DNA of 62,028 nucleotides from NCBI GenBank assembly GCA_900199555.1, contig FZQZ01000015.1, positions 1-62,028 of the forward strand, in the 5' to 3' direction. The DNA is from Prevotellaceae bacterium MN60 (GTDB lineage Bacteria > Bacteroidota > Bacteroidia > Bacteroidales > Bacteroidaceae). Below, piece after piece: positions 51,680-61,512 of this stretch. The stretch's first letter is position 1; the number at the start of each line of letters is the position of its first letter. Under the pieces are notes generated by a model. That model made no database searches, had not been told where the DNA came from, and saw only the letters and a program-made list of their open reading frames with translations. A program made the translations under genes and the position numbers.

Positions 51680-54600
51680 CTATTTTACAACTGTCTTGCG
51701 ACCATCGATGATGTAAATTCCCTTAGTCATGGCGCCAGCATTGACGCGAGTGCCGTCGAGTCGGAAGATTCCTTTTCGTGCAACTTTGGAATTCACACCT
51801 TCATTAGTATGCTCGGAGATGGCAGAAGATGTTTTGTCCTCTATGCGAACGTTATCAAAAACGATGACTACTTCGTTCTCGGCATCTTTGAGACTGGCCA
51901 TGGCAAACTTTACGATGATATAAGGTTCGCTCACATATTTACTAAGGTCGAGGGTGACATGCTTCCATCCTTCCGCCGTCTCCTTCTGGTAGTCGATGGT
52001 GGTAAGGAGGTCAGTATTGCCATTCTGATGAGTATCGGCGAGTACGCTAAGTGTAGCCGGTTGAGAGGCAGGTATAGCATAGTAGTCAAAGCTGAGTGTG
52101 GGTTGTGTAGCACCATTCAGTGTGAGTTTGCCGAGATTATAGTTGCCAAAGTCAGCACGGTTAGGCTGAAAGGCTAAAGCGTAGCCATCTTCATCGCCGT
52201 CACTGGACATCTTTACCAGTCCAATATTCCAATCGGCATAGTCGCCCTCTATCCAAACGAATTGCTGGTTTGTCTTGTCGAAGACATCAATGTATGGCAG
52301 CGTATATGGTTGGCCTATTACGAGACTGTTGGTGGCCACGAGTTCGGAAAGACCAGCACTGTTCTCTGCATCGATGGCATAGTAGAGCAGCTGCTGATTA
52401 CCAGTTGCTGTGGGTACACCTGTTCTGTAGGGTGACTTTATACCCGCCTTGATGAGAGCAGGAGAGCCGTCGGCTGCAATACCATAGAGGTTATAGGTAA
52501 GCAGGTCAGGGTTAAGTGTCAGTCCGTTAAGTCCCTTTGTGGGAGCCTGCCATGTGAGTATTGCCTCTGTGCCATTGTCAGTAAGTGATACGCCAATGGG
52601 CTGCATCGGATAGTCTTGACCTGCAAAGAGTGTGAACGGAGCTTTGGCACCTCTATCGTTGCCGTTATAGGCCACGAGGTAATAGGTGTTAGTACCATTC
52701 TTCAGGTTGTTAATTTCCATGGTGCACTGTGCTCCCGGCGTAGGATTATCAAGACTGCCAAGGATGTTGTCGCCATCATCGATAGCAATGATGCGACTGA
52801 TGGCTGTGAGGTCGTCGCCGTGAAGATTCTTTGAGGGAGCCGTAAAGGTAACGCTACCGCTCAAATAGCCGTCGGCATTGGCTGTGGCTACAATATTCTG
52901 AGCCGCCTCGGGGGCAGTGGCTACTAACGATGTAGAGAGGTGCAGTTCATCGATGTTCAACTGGTCGGAACCGGCATCGCTGATAGCGTGAATAGCAATC
53001 TGGTAGATACCGTCCGCAGTAATAGGTATTTCAGCGGTGAAAGTCTCAAGGTTCACATCGGTCACTTCGATATTGTCCATCACTACGTCGTAGTCGGCCA
53101 GATTGTCGCCCATACCGATGAGTATACGGAGTTTCTGGTCGTACTTCGCAGATGCATAGCCCTTTGAAGCTGTGAAGGTCAGCGTATAGCGCCCACCATT
53201 CTGCAATTGCAATGGCGGTGTAAGCAGATAGTCGTCGTCAGCCTGCTGATATCCAGCAATTATCTGTGCGTAATCGATGGTGGTGCCAGAATACGAGTAA
53301 GTCTTGTGAAGGCGCTTCCAGGTCTTACCATCGTTGTTGCCATCAACAACAGTGAAACGGTCGAAACCTTCCTGAGTGGTGAAGTCCTCATCGAAAGGAG
53401 GCACAAGTGCTTGTCCTACTATGACCTTGTTGGAGGTGGCTACCTCGCTTTCATGACTACCATTTACCACAACCACATCGTAGTAGTAACCCTTCAGCTC
53501 TGGGGTTTTAACAATTTTCTCACCAAAGGTGGGCAATTTCAGTCCCTGGGCTACAGTAACGCCGTCTGGCTGACGGACAACATTGTATTCTAGGTTTCGC
53601 TGGGTAAGCGTAATACCATGGATGCCCTCTGTGGGTTCCTTCCAGGTGAGGGTCATATACTCACTATCGTTGTTGTACTTCAGGTGAAGATTGCTAACGG
53701 CCTGTGGGGTGTCCCTGCCGATATAAACATTAGACTTTGCTAATGGTCCCTCGCCTGCAGCGTTCTTTGCAGCCACACTGATTACCACGTCACGACCTTC
53801 GGAAGCAACAGTCGTTTGCTGTGTGACCTCTTCACCAACTTGTGCCGTACCCGTTGCCACCGCCTCACCATCGGCATAGATGGTATATGACAGTTCGCCA
53901 ACAAGAGGATCGTCACTATAAGAGAGCGTTGGCATGGTGAAAGACACTGTACCAGTGGTCTGCTCACCCTCGAAGGATGCTGTCAGGTTGCTGACCGCAG
54001 CGGGAGCATCATCGGCAGCCTCCATAGGTGCAATATACATATTAACAAGATAGGCATTGTCTGGCAACTGCATGATGCGAGTAGCCGACACCTGTCCGAT
54101 GGTATAGTTAATCTCATAGAGATAACTCTTCTGATTTGTTGAAACATAACTCCAATAGAGCTTCTTTGTGTTGGGATCGAACACCATCGAACTGGGGTTA
54201 GTAGAGATGTCTTCTATGCCTAAGTCGCCCAAAGGATAGACGGCGACACTATTAGCTTCAGCCTCTAACTCTTTGTCAATGATATAAAGGTAGCCGTCCT
54301 GGCCTACTCCGTAGAGGAAACCATTATCACTAGCGGCAATAGCAGCGAAAGGCGTGTCGACGATACCAATAATCTGTTTCTTCGGAGCACCGGAAGTCTC
54401 TGTGTTGACAAAGTCAATGGTGGCGAGCTTACGGTTGATAACCTCATAGTTCATGTTGAAGTTATAGAAGATTCCGAAATTGAGACCTGTTACGGGATCG
54501 TGGGTTATTCCACAGCTGGAGATAAGGTTGCCGTACATGTTGTTCAGTGCCTGTGCTTTCGTGCGGGTCCAGGAATCCATGTCATAAGCGACATTGTAGA

Positions 54601-54988
54601 TGGTATAGGTAAATGCCTGGTCGTAATCATCCCATTCTTGCTTGAAATGGATACCATACATCGTGCCATCCTGATAGACAGCACCACCGAGCGGTGCCAG
54701 AAGCACGTCTCGGTCGGCATTGAGCTGCACCAGTTGTCCGTCTTCCTTCACTTCTAAACGATATATTCCTTCCTTATTGTTTCCCAACGTCCAGGAGTCA
54801 GCTTTCACCACTCCTGCAATGATGGTTAGCGTACTTGATTTGGGAGTTTTAGCCATTCCGCTATTATCGGCTATAAACTTCTTTGGTAAAGCCTTTTGTG
54901 ACCATGCTGTACTAATACTTCCTGCAAAGCAAATGAGGAACATGAAGAGCAGTCGCTTGTAATGACGTAAGTTAAGATAATGTTTCAT
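51680..54988 (-). CDS. large secreted protein: propeller-like domain, fibronectin III and jelly-roll domains
   Basis: A 1102-residue secreted protein. Signal peptide to about residue 30. Residues about 50-340 have the repeat pattern of a beta-propeller (GAVYQDGTMYGIHF, FAAIAASDNGFLYGVGQDGYLYIID, MVFDPNTKKLYWSY) and resemble the 448-residue protein encoded at 57507-58853. Fibronectin type III modules follow (VSNLTASFEGEQTTGTVSF; LTWKEPTEGIHG), with choice-of-anchor J domains (FDEDFTTQEGFDRFTVVDG; YIDVFDKTNQQFVW). The tail IFRLDGTRVNAGAMTKGIYIIDGRKTVVK is the shared sorting-like signal. Function unknown; adhesion or polymer binding is plausible. Confidence 0.8.
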   Translation of the reverse strand: MKHYLNLRHYKRLLFMFLICFAGSISTAWSQKALPKKFIADNSGMAKTPKSSTLTIIAGVVKADSWTLGNNKEGIYRLEVKEDGQLVQLNADRDVLLAPLGGAVYQDGTMYGIHFKQEWDDYDQAFTYTIYNVAYDMDSWTRTKAQALNNMYGNLISSCGITHDPVTGLNFGIFYNFNMNYEVINRKLATIDFVNTETSGAPKKQIIGIVDTPFAAIAASDNGFLYGVGQDGYLYIIDKELEAEANSVAVYPLGDLGIEDISTNPSSMVFDPNTKKLYWSYVSTNQKSYLYEINYTIGQVSATRIMQLPDNAYLVNMYIAPMEAADDAPAAVSNLTASFEGEQTTGTVSFTMPTLSYSDDPLVGELSYTIYADGEAVATGTAQVGEEVTQQTTVASEGRDVVISVAAKNAAGEGPLAKSNVYIGRDTPQAVSNLHLKYNNDSEYMTLTWKEPTEGIHGITLTQRNLEYNVVRQPDGVTVAQGLKLPTFGEKIVKTPELKGYYYDVVVVNGSHESEVATSNKVIVGQALVPPFDEDFTTQEGFDRFTVVDGNNDGKTWKRLHKTYSYSGTTIDYAQIIAGYQQADDDYLLTPPLQLQNGGRYTLTFTASKGYASAKYDQKLRILIGMGDNLADYDVVMDNIEVTDVNLETFTAEIPITADGIYQIAIHAISDAGSDQLNIDELHLSTSLVATAPEAAQNIVATANADGYLSGSVTFTAPSKNLHGDDLTAISRIIAIDDGDNILGSLDNPTPGAQCTMEINNLKNGTNTYYLVAYNGNDRGAKAPFTLFAGQDYPMQPIGVSLTDNGTEAILTWQAPTKGLNGLTLNPDLLTYNLYGIAADGSPALIKAGIKSPYRTGVPTATGNQQLLYYAIDAENSAGLSELVATNSLVIGQPYTLPYIDVFDKTNQQFVWIEGDYADWNIGLVKMSSDGDEDGYALAFQPNRADFGNYNLGKLTLNGATQPTLSFDYYAIPASQPATLSVLADTHQNGNTDLLTTIDYQKETAEGWKHVTLDLSKYVSEPYIIVKFAMASLKDAENEVVIVFDNVRIEDKTSSAISEHTNEGVNSKVARKGIFRLDGTRVNAGAMTKGIYIIDGRKTVVK

Positions 54989-55028
54989 CAGTTTTATGCT
55001 TTAGTTTTTTATTTGGATGGAATTTTAA

Positions 55029-57356
55029 TTATTGCTTGCCCATAACCTTTCGCACCTGTCCATTGCGGCGCTCTATAATAACGCCACGAGGCTGACGCAT
55101 GGCATTAATGCGACGGCCCTGCAGGTCAAAGTGCTCTGTGGTAACAGGTATGTTAGTAGTAGAAATCATCTGGATGGGGGTGCTGATGCTACGATCCTGA
55201 CGAACGATGAGGTCGAGCGTTTGGATACTATCGGTAACACTAATAACAGCCTCGCGCTGGTCTATGCCGTCAGGAAGTGCATCGAACTCTACCTTTACGC
55301 TATCGACGGTGTATTCACCTGGGGTTCCAAGAATACGGCACCAGTTGGCATTGGTGCCTAAGTATTTGTAGATACCTAAATTTGCAAAGACAGGGACGTT
55401 GGTGGTACCAGCCTGAGGGCCAACCTCAGTGACATTGCTACCCATGGTGATAGCACCTTGGTCGCTGACCTGAGCAGGAATAAGCACTGAGTGGTTGAAA
55501 TAGGGAAATACAGAGAGGGAGGTCTGACCACCAGGGGCTGGCTGGAAAAAGCCAGTGAAGGGACGCCACGTACCCTTGTTCAGCATGAAGGCGGTGTTTC
55601 CGTAGTCGCGCATAGGAGCCATACCGATGGCACACTCCATTTTGTCATTCTTCTCAGGAATGCCGCCAATGACGAGGAATACCTCCTGGTCGATGATGAT
55701 GCGACGTCCTAATTCTATGGTGACAAAGCCGTTGTTGGTATTCATGGCATAATTGAGTTCACTGAGTGTCCAGCTGTCAAGCATTTCGATAGGCTGGCCC
55801 GGCAGTCCATTTTCACTCGTGTAAAGGTAAAAGGTTACCGGGGATATCTGGTCAACCAGTTCTTCAGCCGAGGCCTTAGTGAAGGCAACATACATGCCTT
55901 CGAGTACCACTGGCACAGAAGGCTTCGAGATGCGTTCTGCCCATGCAGTAATGCCCATCTTGTTGGCACCTGGCAGTGTCAGATCACCATCAACAAAGTT
56001 GGTCTGATAGCTGTCCTTAGGTTGAAAGTTGGAAACGAAACCTCCAAACTGTACCTGTACTGAGTCGTCAACAAAGGTATAGCCTTCTGAGTTCTGTGAC
56101 GTGTGCAGCACATAGCACTTTCCAAGGGTGTTGTGATGATAGGTCACGTCTTGTGTTGTGTAAATATCATTGGGGGTAAAGAGACCTTCAGCTTTGGCTA
56201 GGTCGTATGGTGTATACATAGCCCAAGTGAAATCGGTGGGGAAACCTTCTGAGGCATCTTTGTACTCCACTGGGGCCAGTGGAGCCACCATGCGCATGCG
56301 GGGCTGCTCCATAGTACGGAAGTCGGCAGGGAACTGCACACCACACAGAGGTGCCTCTGCCTCGACACTTACAAAGGCTGTTTTGGTCACTTCGTCACTG
56401 CCTTCCGCATTGGTAACACGCAGGGTAACGTCGTAGGTGCCGCCTGCCGTATAATAGACTGTAGGCGATTGCTCTGTTGATGAAGATGGCGTGCCGCCAG
56501 GGAACGACCATTCCCAAGAGGTAGGCACGCCACCGGTAGTGAGATCAACAAACTGGATGACATCGCCAGTCTTCACACTAATCTGATCCACAGACTGGAC
56601 GCCTGTCACCGACAGACCATCGACATAGAAGTCACCCATGTATCCGCCAGTGTTGAAGCTATCATCGGTGCCTGGTCCCCAGAAAAGACGTATCTTGACC
56701 TGCTTGCCTACAAAAGCTGCCATATCTGCATTTATAGCAATCCAACGATCTGCCCCCTCCGTTACTTCCTTGCTGTTCCATACCTCTGTCTGTGTTTCAA
56801 AATCATCGGTAGATACTTGAATAGCCAGGGTGACGTACTTATTCCATGTCGGTGACATGCGGATATAGGCATGCAGCTGACCGTTAGCTGGAACACTGAT
56901 AGCAGAACTGGTAGCCGAAGCCTTGGTACGCTTATAAACTTGATAAGGACCGTTAATATGCAAGGAGTAAACATCATTCTCGTTGATGGTATTGAAGTCC
57001 TTCTTCTCTTTGGTAAAAGTGACTGCATTGCCTTCGCCCTGATCCAGTGTCCATCCTGAAAGGAGCAGATTGCCCTTAGCATCGCGCTCGTCGCTGTCGA
57101 AATTCTCACTCCACACATCAACACTTGACGTTGCACCCTGCACGCTGAAGTCAGCCATTATGCCGTTGGCAGCAGCCCGACGCAAGGTCTGCGGAGTGTT
57201 CAACTTTCCCTCCGTAATCTGATAGACCATAGGGGCTGGCATGCCCAATTGCGTAGTGTGTTTTACCTTAGAGACTTTTACTACATCACCCGCACTGACG
57301 TACAATGCGAACAATGCAACAGATACTAATACCATGTTTCTAGCCTTTCGTAACAT
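55029..57356 (-). CDS. secreted protein with jelly-roll and PKD domains
   Basis: A 775-residue secreted protein when started at 57356 (MLRKARNMVLVSVALFALYVSAG), a normal signal peptide; a longer version starts at 57395. A choice-of-anchor J domain (WSENFDSDERDAKGNLLLSGWTL) lies near residues 80-255, followed by a PKD domain (VQFVDLTTGGVPTSWEWSFPGGTPSSS) and a larger unknown beta region. The last 35 residues (HFDLQGRRINAMRQPRGVIIERRNG...) are a divergent form of the shared tail. It is first in the operon with the 1102- and 1256-residue genes. Confidence 0.78.
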   Translation of the reverse strand: MLRKARNMVLVSVALFALYVSAGDVVKVSKVKHTTQLGMPAPMVYQITEGKLNTPQTLRRAAANGIMADFSVQGATSSVDVWSENFDSDERDAKGNLLLSGWTLDQGEGNAVTFTKEKKDFNTINENDVYSLHINGPYQVYKRTKASATSSAISVPANGQLHAYIRMSPTWNKYVTLAIQVSTDDFETQTEVWNSKEVTEGADRWIAINADMAAFVGKQVKIRLFWGPGTDDSFNTGGYMGDFYVDGLSVTGVQSVDQISVKTGDVIQFVDLTTGGVPTSWEWSFPGGTPSSSTEQSPTVYYTAGGTYDVTLRVTNAEGSDEVTKTAFVSVEAEAPLCGVQFPADFRTMEQPRMRMVAPLAPVEYKDASEGFPTDFTWAMYTPYDLAKAEGLFTPNDIYTTQDVTYHHNTLGKCYVLHTSQNSEGYTFVDDSVQVQFGGFVSNFQPKDSYQTNFVDGDLTLPGANKMGITAWAERISKPSVPVVLEGMYVAFTKASAEELVDQISPVTFYLYTSENGLPGQPIEMLDSWTLSELNYAMNTNNGFVTIELGRRIIIDQEVFLVIGGIPEKNDKMECAIGMAPMRDYGNTAFMLNKGTWRPFTGFFQPAPGGQTSLSVFPYFNHSVLIPAQVSDQGAITMGSNVTEVGPQAGTTNVPVFANLGIYKYLGTNANWCRILGTPGEYTVDSVKVEFDALPDGIDQREAVISVTDSIQTLDLIVRQDRSISTPIQMISTTNIPVTTEHFDLQGRRINAMRQPRGVIIERRNGQVRKVMGKQ

Positions 57357-57440
57357 ACTAGCTTTAATTGTTCTGAAATAGTAAATCTTTGTCATTATAT
57401 TGTGTTAGTTAATCTTGTATTTCTACTTGTCCTGTTGAAA

Positions 57441-57474
57441 GAAAAAAAGACTCAGAAGCAGATTTCTGCTTCTG
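57441..57474 (-). terminator. terminator of the 57507-58853 gene
   Basis: CAGAAGCAGA (57453-57462) and TCTGCTTCTG (57465-57474) form a hairpin; on the minus strand it runs into a tract of T residues (57449-57441). It separates this gene from the operon that begins at 57356. Confidence 0.75.
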
Positions 57475-57506
57475 GTCTGTGTATATGATTTTTTCATAAG
57501 ACGTCT

Positions 57507-58853
57507 TTATTTTACGATAAACTTTTTACCGTTCTGAATGAAGAAGCCCTTTTGAGCATTCTCTACACGCTGTCCCTGCAGGTTATAGATGGGAGAGGTT
57601 GCGTCCGTCTTCAGAGTCTTCACATTTTTGATTGCCGTAACGTCGATATTAGCGCCATCGCTGCAATCATCTCCAGCAGCCCACAGGCAAGAGAATATCC
57701 AACGTTTGTCAATCTTTGCCAGACGAGTAGCCTCACCCGTGGTGATATCCACCTCATAGAGACAAGTATCGAATTTGCCGTTACTTTCCCACTCTCTGTC
57801 CGGTAGTGATCCCCAAGAGCCCCAGTCGTTAATACCCTTACCACTATTATAGTATCCATTCCAATACATCTTGTTAGGATTGCTTTTAGCAAAACATGCC
57901 GACTGGCGACGATACTGTGAGCAGTAACCCGTAGCTCCTACCAAGGGAGCATTTTCTGTATATTTCTCACCTGTATCTGGATCAGTCTTCTCTACAGGTT
58001 TGGTCTTCATCAGTCCTGTGGTAAGGTCAAACTCATAGAGCTGTGCACCTGTCAACTCGTTGTTGATATCACGTATTTTACCATCATCGCCAATGGCTCC
58101 ATTAACACCACCACTAGTCAGGGCAAAGGCACGTCCTTCGCTATTGATGGCGAAAGTTACGAAATTATAATAATAGAGTCCGTGAGTGATGGGGGTAATC
58201 TTCATGGTAGCCAGATCAATAGTGCAGATTGCATAGCCTGCATCGCCATCAGTCATGTCGTCGTCTTGATCTGCAAAATAGTCAGGATCATCCGTAATCT
58301 CGCTGGGCAGTTGATTACCTGTCAGATAGAACAATCCATACACCTTACCGTCAATAGGATTATATGACATACCTGCCGATTCCAGACAACTACTCTTTGG
58401 ATAAATCTTATTGCTCAGCAGGTCACCCGTAGCAGCATCCCATTTGCAAACACGAAATAACTCCTCATCAACAGTCGAAGATTCATCGCGTGAGAAAACG
58501 GTTACCAACTTACCATCGACATAGGCAGCGCCAGAATTGCCATACATCATATTAAAGTTAGTAGCCCACAGAGCCTTATCGGCATTAGCCATAATCTCCG
58601 ACTTTACCACCTCAGGATTTCTTGCTGGTGCTGTCAGAGTACTTCCGTCCCAAGTCATATCATAGATACCATTTTCCACAATAAAAATAGCTTTCTGAAG
58701 GTCGGCATTCCAACCTACATATTCAGATTCCATCTGACACACTTCACCATTTTTCTTGTAGCGGTTGTCGTGACCAATACCTTTCAGTGTTACTTGTGCA
58801 TTTACTGCCATTGTTGCCATGCACAGGAGTGCGATCATTGTTTTTCTTTTCAT
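57507..58853 (-). CDS. secreted propeller-like protein with sorting-like tail
   Basis: A 448-residue secreted protein. Signal peptide MKRKTMIALLCMATMAVNA. The body repeats patterns like AAYVDGKLVTVFSRD, MSYNPIDGKVYGLFY, FAINSEGRAFALTSGG and NPNKMYWNGYY, in keeping with a beta-propeller; the N-terminal third of the 1102-residue neighbour has the same architecture. The tail IYNLQGQRVENAQKGFFIQNGKKFIVK is the shared signal. A -7 box TAACTTTG (58912-58905, minus) lies upstream. It has its own terminator. The regulator at 58992 is the next gene upstream, in the same direction. Confidence 0.78.
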   Translation of the reverse strand: MKRKTMIALLCMATMAVNAQVTLKGIGHDNRYKKNGEVCQMESEYVGWNADLQKAIFIVENGIYDMTWDGSTLTAPARNPEVVKSEIMANADKALWATNFNMMYGNSGAAYVDGKLVTVFSRDESSTVDEELFRVCKWDAATGDLLSNKIYPKSSCLESAGMSYNPIDGKVYGLFYLTGNQLPSEITDDPDYFADQDDDMTDGDAGYAICTIDLATMKITPITHGLYYYNFVTFAINSEGRAFALTSGGVNGAIGDDGKIRDINNELTGAQLYEFDLTTGLMKTKPVEKTDPDTGEKYTENAPLVGATGYCSQYRRQSACFAKSNPNKMYWNGYYNSGKGINDWGSWGSLPDREWESNGKFDTCLYEVDITTGEATRLAKIDKRWIFSCLWAAGDDCSDGANIDVTAIKNVKTLKTDATSPIYNLQGQRVENAQKGFFIQNGKKFIVK

Positions 58854-58991
58854 TTATATGTCTAATTTAAGTTTTTCTTTCGTTTTGTTACTTTTCTAGC
58901 GGTGCAAAGTTAATATTTTAACTACAAAAGCCTCTATCGGATAGCATTTCATTCGTCCATATTTGTAAATATGCACAAAATTAAAGGTGAT

Positions 58992-60590
58992 TTACTCCTC
59001 TTTTGTAGTTGCCATGCGTAAATATTCCGATGGCTTTAAACCCGTTTCTCGCTTAAAGGCATTGACAAAAGCCGTACGCGATTTAAAGCCCGTAGCGGTA
59101 GCGATGGCCTCAATGGTGATATTGCCATAACGTGCTGGATCGTCCATCCACTGACAGGCAATCTTCACACGACAACTTCCCAACAGATTGCTAAAGGCCA
59201 TGCCATACTTCTCATTAATTACTTGCGAGGTATAGGTGGTATTTGAGTTGATGAGTTTTGCGAGTTTATTCAATGTAAAATCTTGCTGACATATAACCTC
59301 TGCATCGTTTAAAGTTTCCTCAATCCGCAATATCAACGATTCGCGCTGCTTGTCATTAAGGCTGCTCCTACTATAGGCTTTTCGCAGACTCTGCTCGTCA
59401 GCTTCTATACGCATCACCTGACGATTCTTTTCATAGAGACTTCTATTGCGCTCCTTCAGTTGGCGATTTTTCCGCCATAGCAGAATTGCCGACAATATGA
59501 CAACTATTAGAATAAGGATAGCCGCCAGAATAACGAACTGTTGCAGCCGTTGGCGTTGCTTCAGTTCCTGTGTACGCTTTTCTTCTTTTTCCAGTTGGCT
59601 AATATAATTTAGCTCGGCAACATGCGACAACTGGCTGGCATGCGTCTTGTCCATCATTTCAAGATAGCGTTGATGGTAGCTGGCAGATAGCTCTTCATTT
59701 CCTATTAAATGATACTGCTCAGACAATTTTCGACAGATTACAGCCGAGAGATCATTGAGGTTCTTGTCGATAGTCAGTTGAAGAGCCTTAGTCAGACACT
59801 CTATAGCATGGGGATTATCATTCTCTCGCTGATAAGTTACTACGATACTCAAATACGATGCCAACGAGTCACGTTCTGGAGTCCATTGGGTGTTGATATT
59901 TTCCAGTTGCTGCTCAAAGCACTGACGCGCTTTTGCATACTGATGCTGTTGCATGAATTTTATGCCCTGATACTGCAAACGGGCATAGAGTAAATCGGGG
60001 GTGCTATCAGGTATTTCCTTTGAGAAGAGCATGGCATATTTCTTCAAATCAAGCTGATAGTTTTGGTTAGCCAGATTGAAGAAGGAGGTTGTCAGCAGTT
60101 CCCAATTTTTAGTCTCGTAGGCCTTACTGATACATTTATCAAATAGCTCTTTAGCCTGTCGTGCTATAGGTTCTGAGTTGTATATCAGACTATAATCGTT
60201 GAGCAGGTCGCCCAAATTAACCATAATGACAGGCAGAAACTCATCATATCCGATTTCTTCGCAAAGGTCATAAGCCTGCGTAAAGTAGTCGTAAGCACGC
60301 ACATAGTCGAAATAAAAGAACTTATAGACGCAAGCGCAGTTATTCAGCGCTTTGGCTCGCATTTGCTGTTGTTCATGACTACTCGCCTTACGTTTACTAA
60401 CAATTGTGAAGCATGCTAAAGCCTTGTCAGGATTACGTTGAGAGAAATTATTACGACCTTTCTCCATTAATTCTTCAGACGACAACCGATGCAATGCTCC
60501 ATCGTCTTCGCGACCATCTTTTGCCATTGCATGATGGGCTGTCATCCATAGAAAAAACAGTAATATCCAGCAACTGTTACCTATTCGCAT
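58992..60590 (-). CDS. membrane-bound TPR-AraC transcriptional regulator
   Basis: A 532-residue regulator. Signal or anchor sequence at 1-23, a periplasmic TPR-like helical domain at about 40-325 (KALNNCACVYKFFYFDYVRAYDYF; LLYARLQYQGIKFMQQHQYAKARQCF), one membrane helix at about 352-372, a coiled coil (375-405) and an AraC-type double helix-turn-helix at about 415-525 (NKLAKLINSNTTYTSQVINEKYG; IEAIATATGFKSRTAFVNAF). Phosphorelay domains are absent. It lies directly upstream of the secreted-protein genes and may control them; that is inference from position. Its -7 box is TACCTTTG (60629-60622, minus). Confidence 0.85.
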   Translation of the reverse strand: MRIGNSCWILLFFLWMTAHHAMAKDGREDDGALHRLSSEELMEKGRNNFSQRNPDKALACFTIVSKRKASSHEQQQMRAKALNNCACVYKFFYFDYVRAYDYFTQAYDLCEEIGYDEFLPVIMVNLGDLLNDYSLIYNSEPIARQAKELFDKCISKAYETKNWELLTTSFFNLANQNYQLDLKKYAMLFSKEIPDSTPDLLYARLQYQGIKFMQQHQYAKARQCFEQQLENINTQWTPERDSLASYLSIVVTYQRENDNPHAIECLTKALQLTIDKNLNDLSAVICRKLSEQYHLIGNEELSASYHQRYLEMMDKTHASQLSHVAELNYISQLEKEEKRTQELKQRQRLQQFVILAAILILIVVILSAILLWRKNRQLKERNRSLYEKNRQVMRIEADEQSLRKAYSRSSLNDKQRESLILRIEETLNDAEVICQQDFTLNKLAKLINSNTTYTSQVINEKYGMAFSNLLGSCRVKIACQWMDDPARYGNITIEAIATATGFKSRTAFVNAFKRETGLKPSEYLRMATTKEE

Positions 60591-60649
60591 GATTATTCTA
60601 GTACATTAGTCTTTTGGGACGCAAAGGTACTACTTTTTTCCGAGAAAAC

Positions 60650-60680
60650 TTTGCACTTACAAATAATTTTTCTAAATTTG
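60650..60680 (+). promoter_or_regulatory. promoter of the cytidylate-kinase-like gene
   Basis: TTTG at 60650-60653, 19 bp, TAAATTTG at 60673-60680. Confidence 0.75.
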
Positions 60681-60753
60681 CAAGCAGAATGATGATGTGT
60701 GCTTGTTGTCATAAAAACACGAGATATTAATAACTCCTAAATAACAAAAAACT

Positions 60754-61389
60754 ATGAATAAGAACGAAAAATTTGTCATCACCATCAATCGTGAAGTGGG
60801 GTCGGGAGGGCGTACCGTTGGTCGCCTGTTGGCAGAAAAGTTAGGCGTAAAGTACTGCGACAAGGCTGTTATCGATGGTTTAACCCAGAAGTTTGGCCTC
60901 TCACCTGAGCGCATCGAGGAAATCAAGGCGCAGAAGAAATCATGGTGGAACGACATCAATAACTACTATCAGACACTTGTCAATAGTGCCAGCTATCCCA
61001 TGGAGGCTGAAGTAAAGCTCGACAATGCTTCCATGTTCGAGACAGAGAAAAGCATTCTTCAGGAAATTGCAACACAGGCATCATGCGTCATAGCTGGTCG
61101 CACAGGTTTTATGGTCTTCCGTGAATGGCCCAACCACCTGTCTGTATTCATTCAGGCTTCGTTGGAGCATCGCATCCAGCGCATCATGCGTCGCAGAAAC
61201 GTTAGCGAACAAGAAGCGCGCGACGTTATTGCAAAGATGGACGCCACCCGTGAGACATACATCAAGAAATATGAAGAGACTTCTCGCTACGATACTCGCA
61301 ACTACCAGCTAGTTATCTCTATGGATGAACTGAGCGAAGATGACGCAGCAGAGATTATTATAGACTACATCAATCGCACAAGCAAGTAA
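60754..61389 (+). CDS. cytidylate kinase-like protein
   Basis: A 211-residue P-loop kinase of the cytidylate-kinase-like family common in Bacteroidota and Firmicutes. The nucleotide loop reads INREVGSGGRTVG (about 11-23) rather than the classic GxxGxGKS of Cmk, followed by LGVKYCDKAVI. VIAGRTGFMVF and the LID-like arginines HRIQRIMRRRNVSEQEA are typical of the family. The substrate is not known with certainty. The gene has its own promoter and stands alone. Confidence 0.85.
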   Translation: MNKNEKFVITINREVGSGGRTVGRLLAEKLGVKYCDKAVIDGLTQKFGLSPERIEEIKAQKKSWWNDINNYYQTLVNSASYPMEAEVKLDNASMFETEKSILQEIATQASCVIAGRTGFMVFREWPNHLSVFIQASLEHRIQRIMRRRNVSEQEARDVIAKMDATRETYIKKYEETSRYDTRNYQLVISMDELSEDDAAEIIIDYINRTSK

Positions 61390-61414
61390 TCATATAAAAT
61401 AGTTTTTTCGCAAA

Positions 61415-61500
61415 ACTATTAACCTATTAACATAACATGCCTCAAACCCCGATGTACAAAGGGGGCGAGGCATGTTAATAGTTTGCCAACTATTAACCTA
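61415..61500. repeat. hairpin flanked by AACTATTAACCTA direct repeats
   Basis: AACTATTAACCTA occurs at 61415-61427 and again at 61488-61500. Between them AACATGCCTC and GAGGCATGTT form a 10-bp stem with an inner CCCC/GGGG pairing. It lies between convergent genes, just past the VapE-like stop, and may be a terminator or a regulatory structure. Confidence 0.55.
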
Positions 61501-61512
61501 CATGTACTCAAC

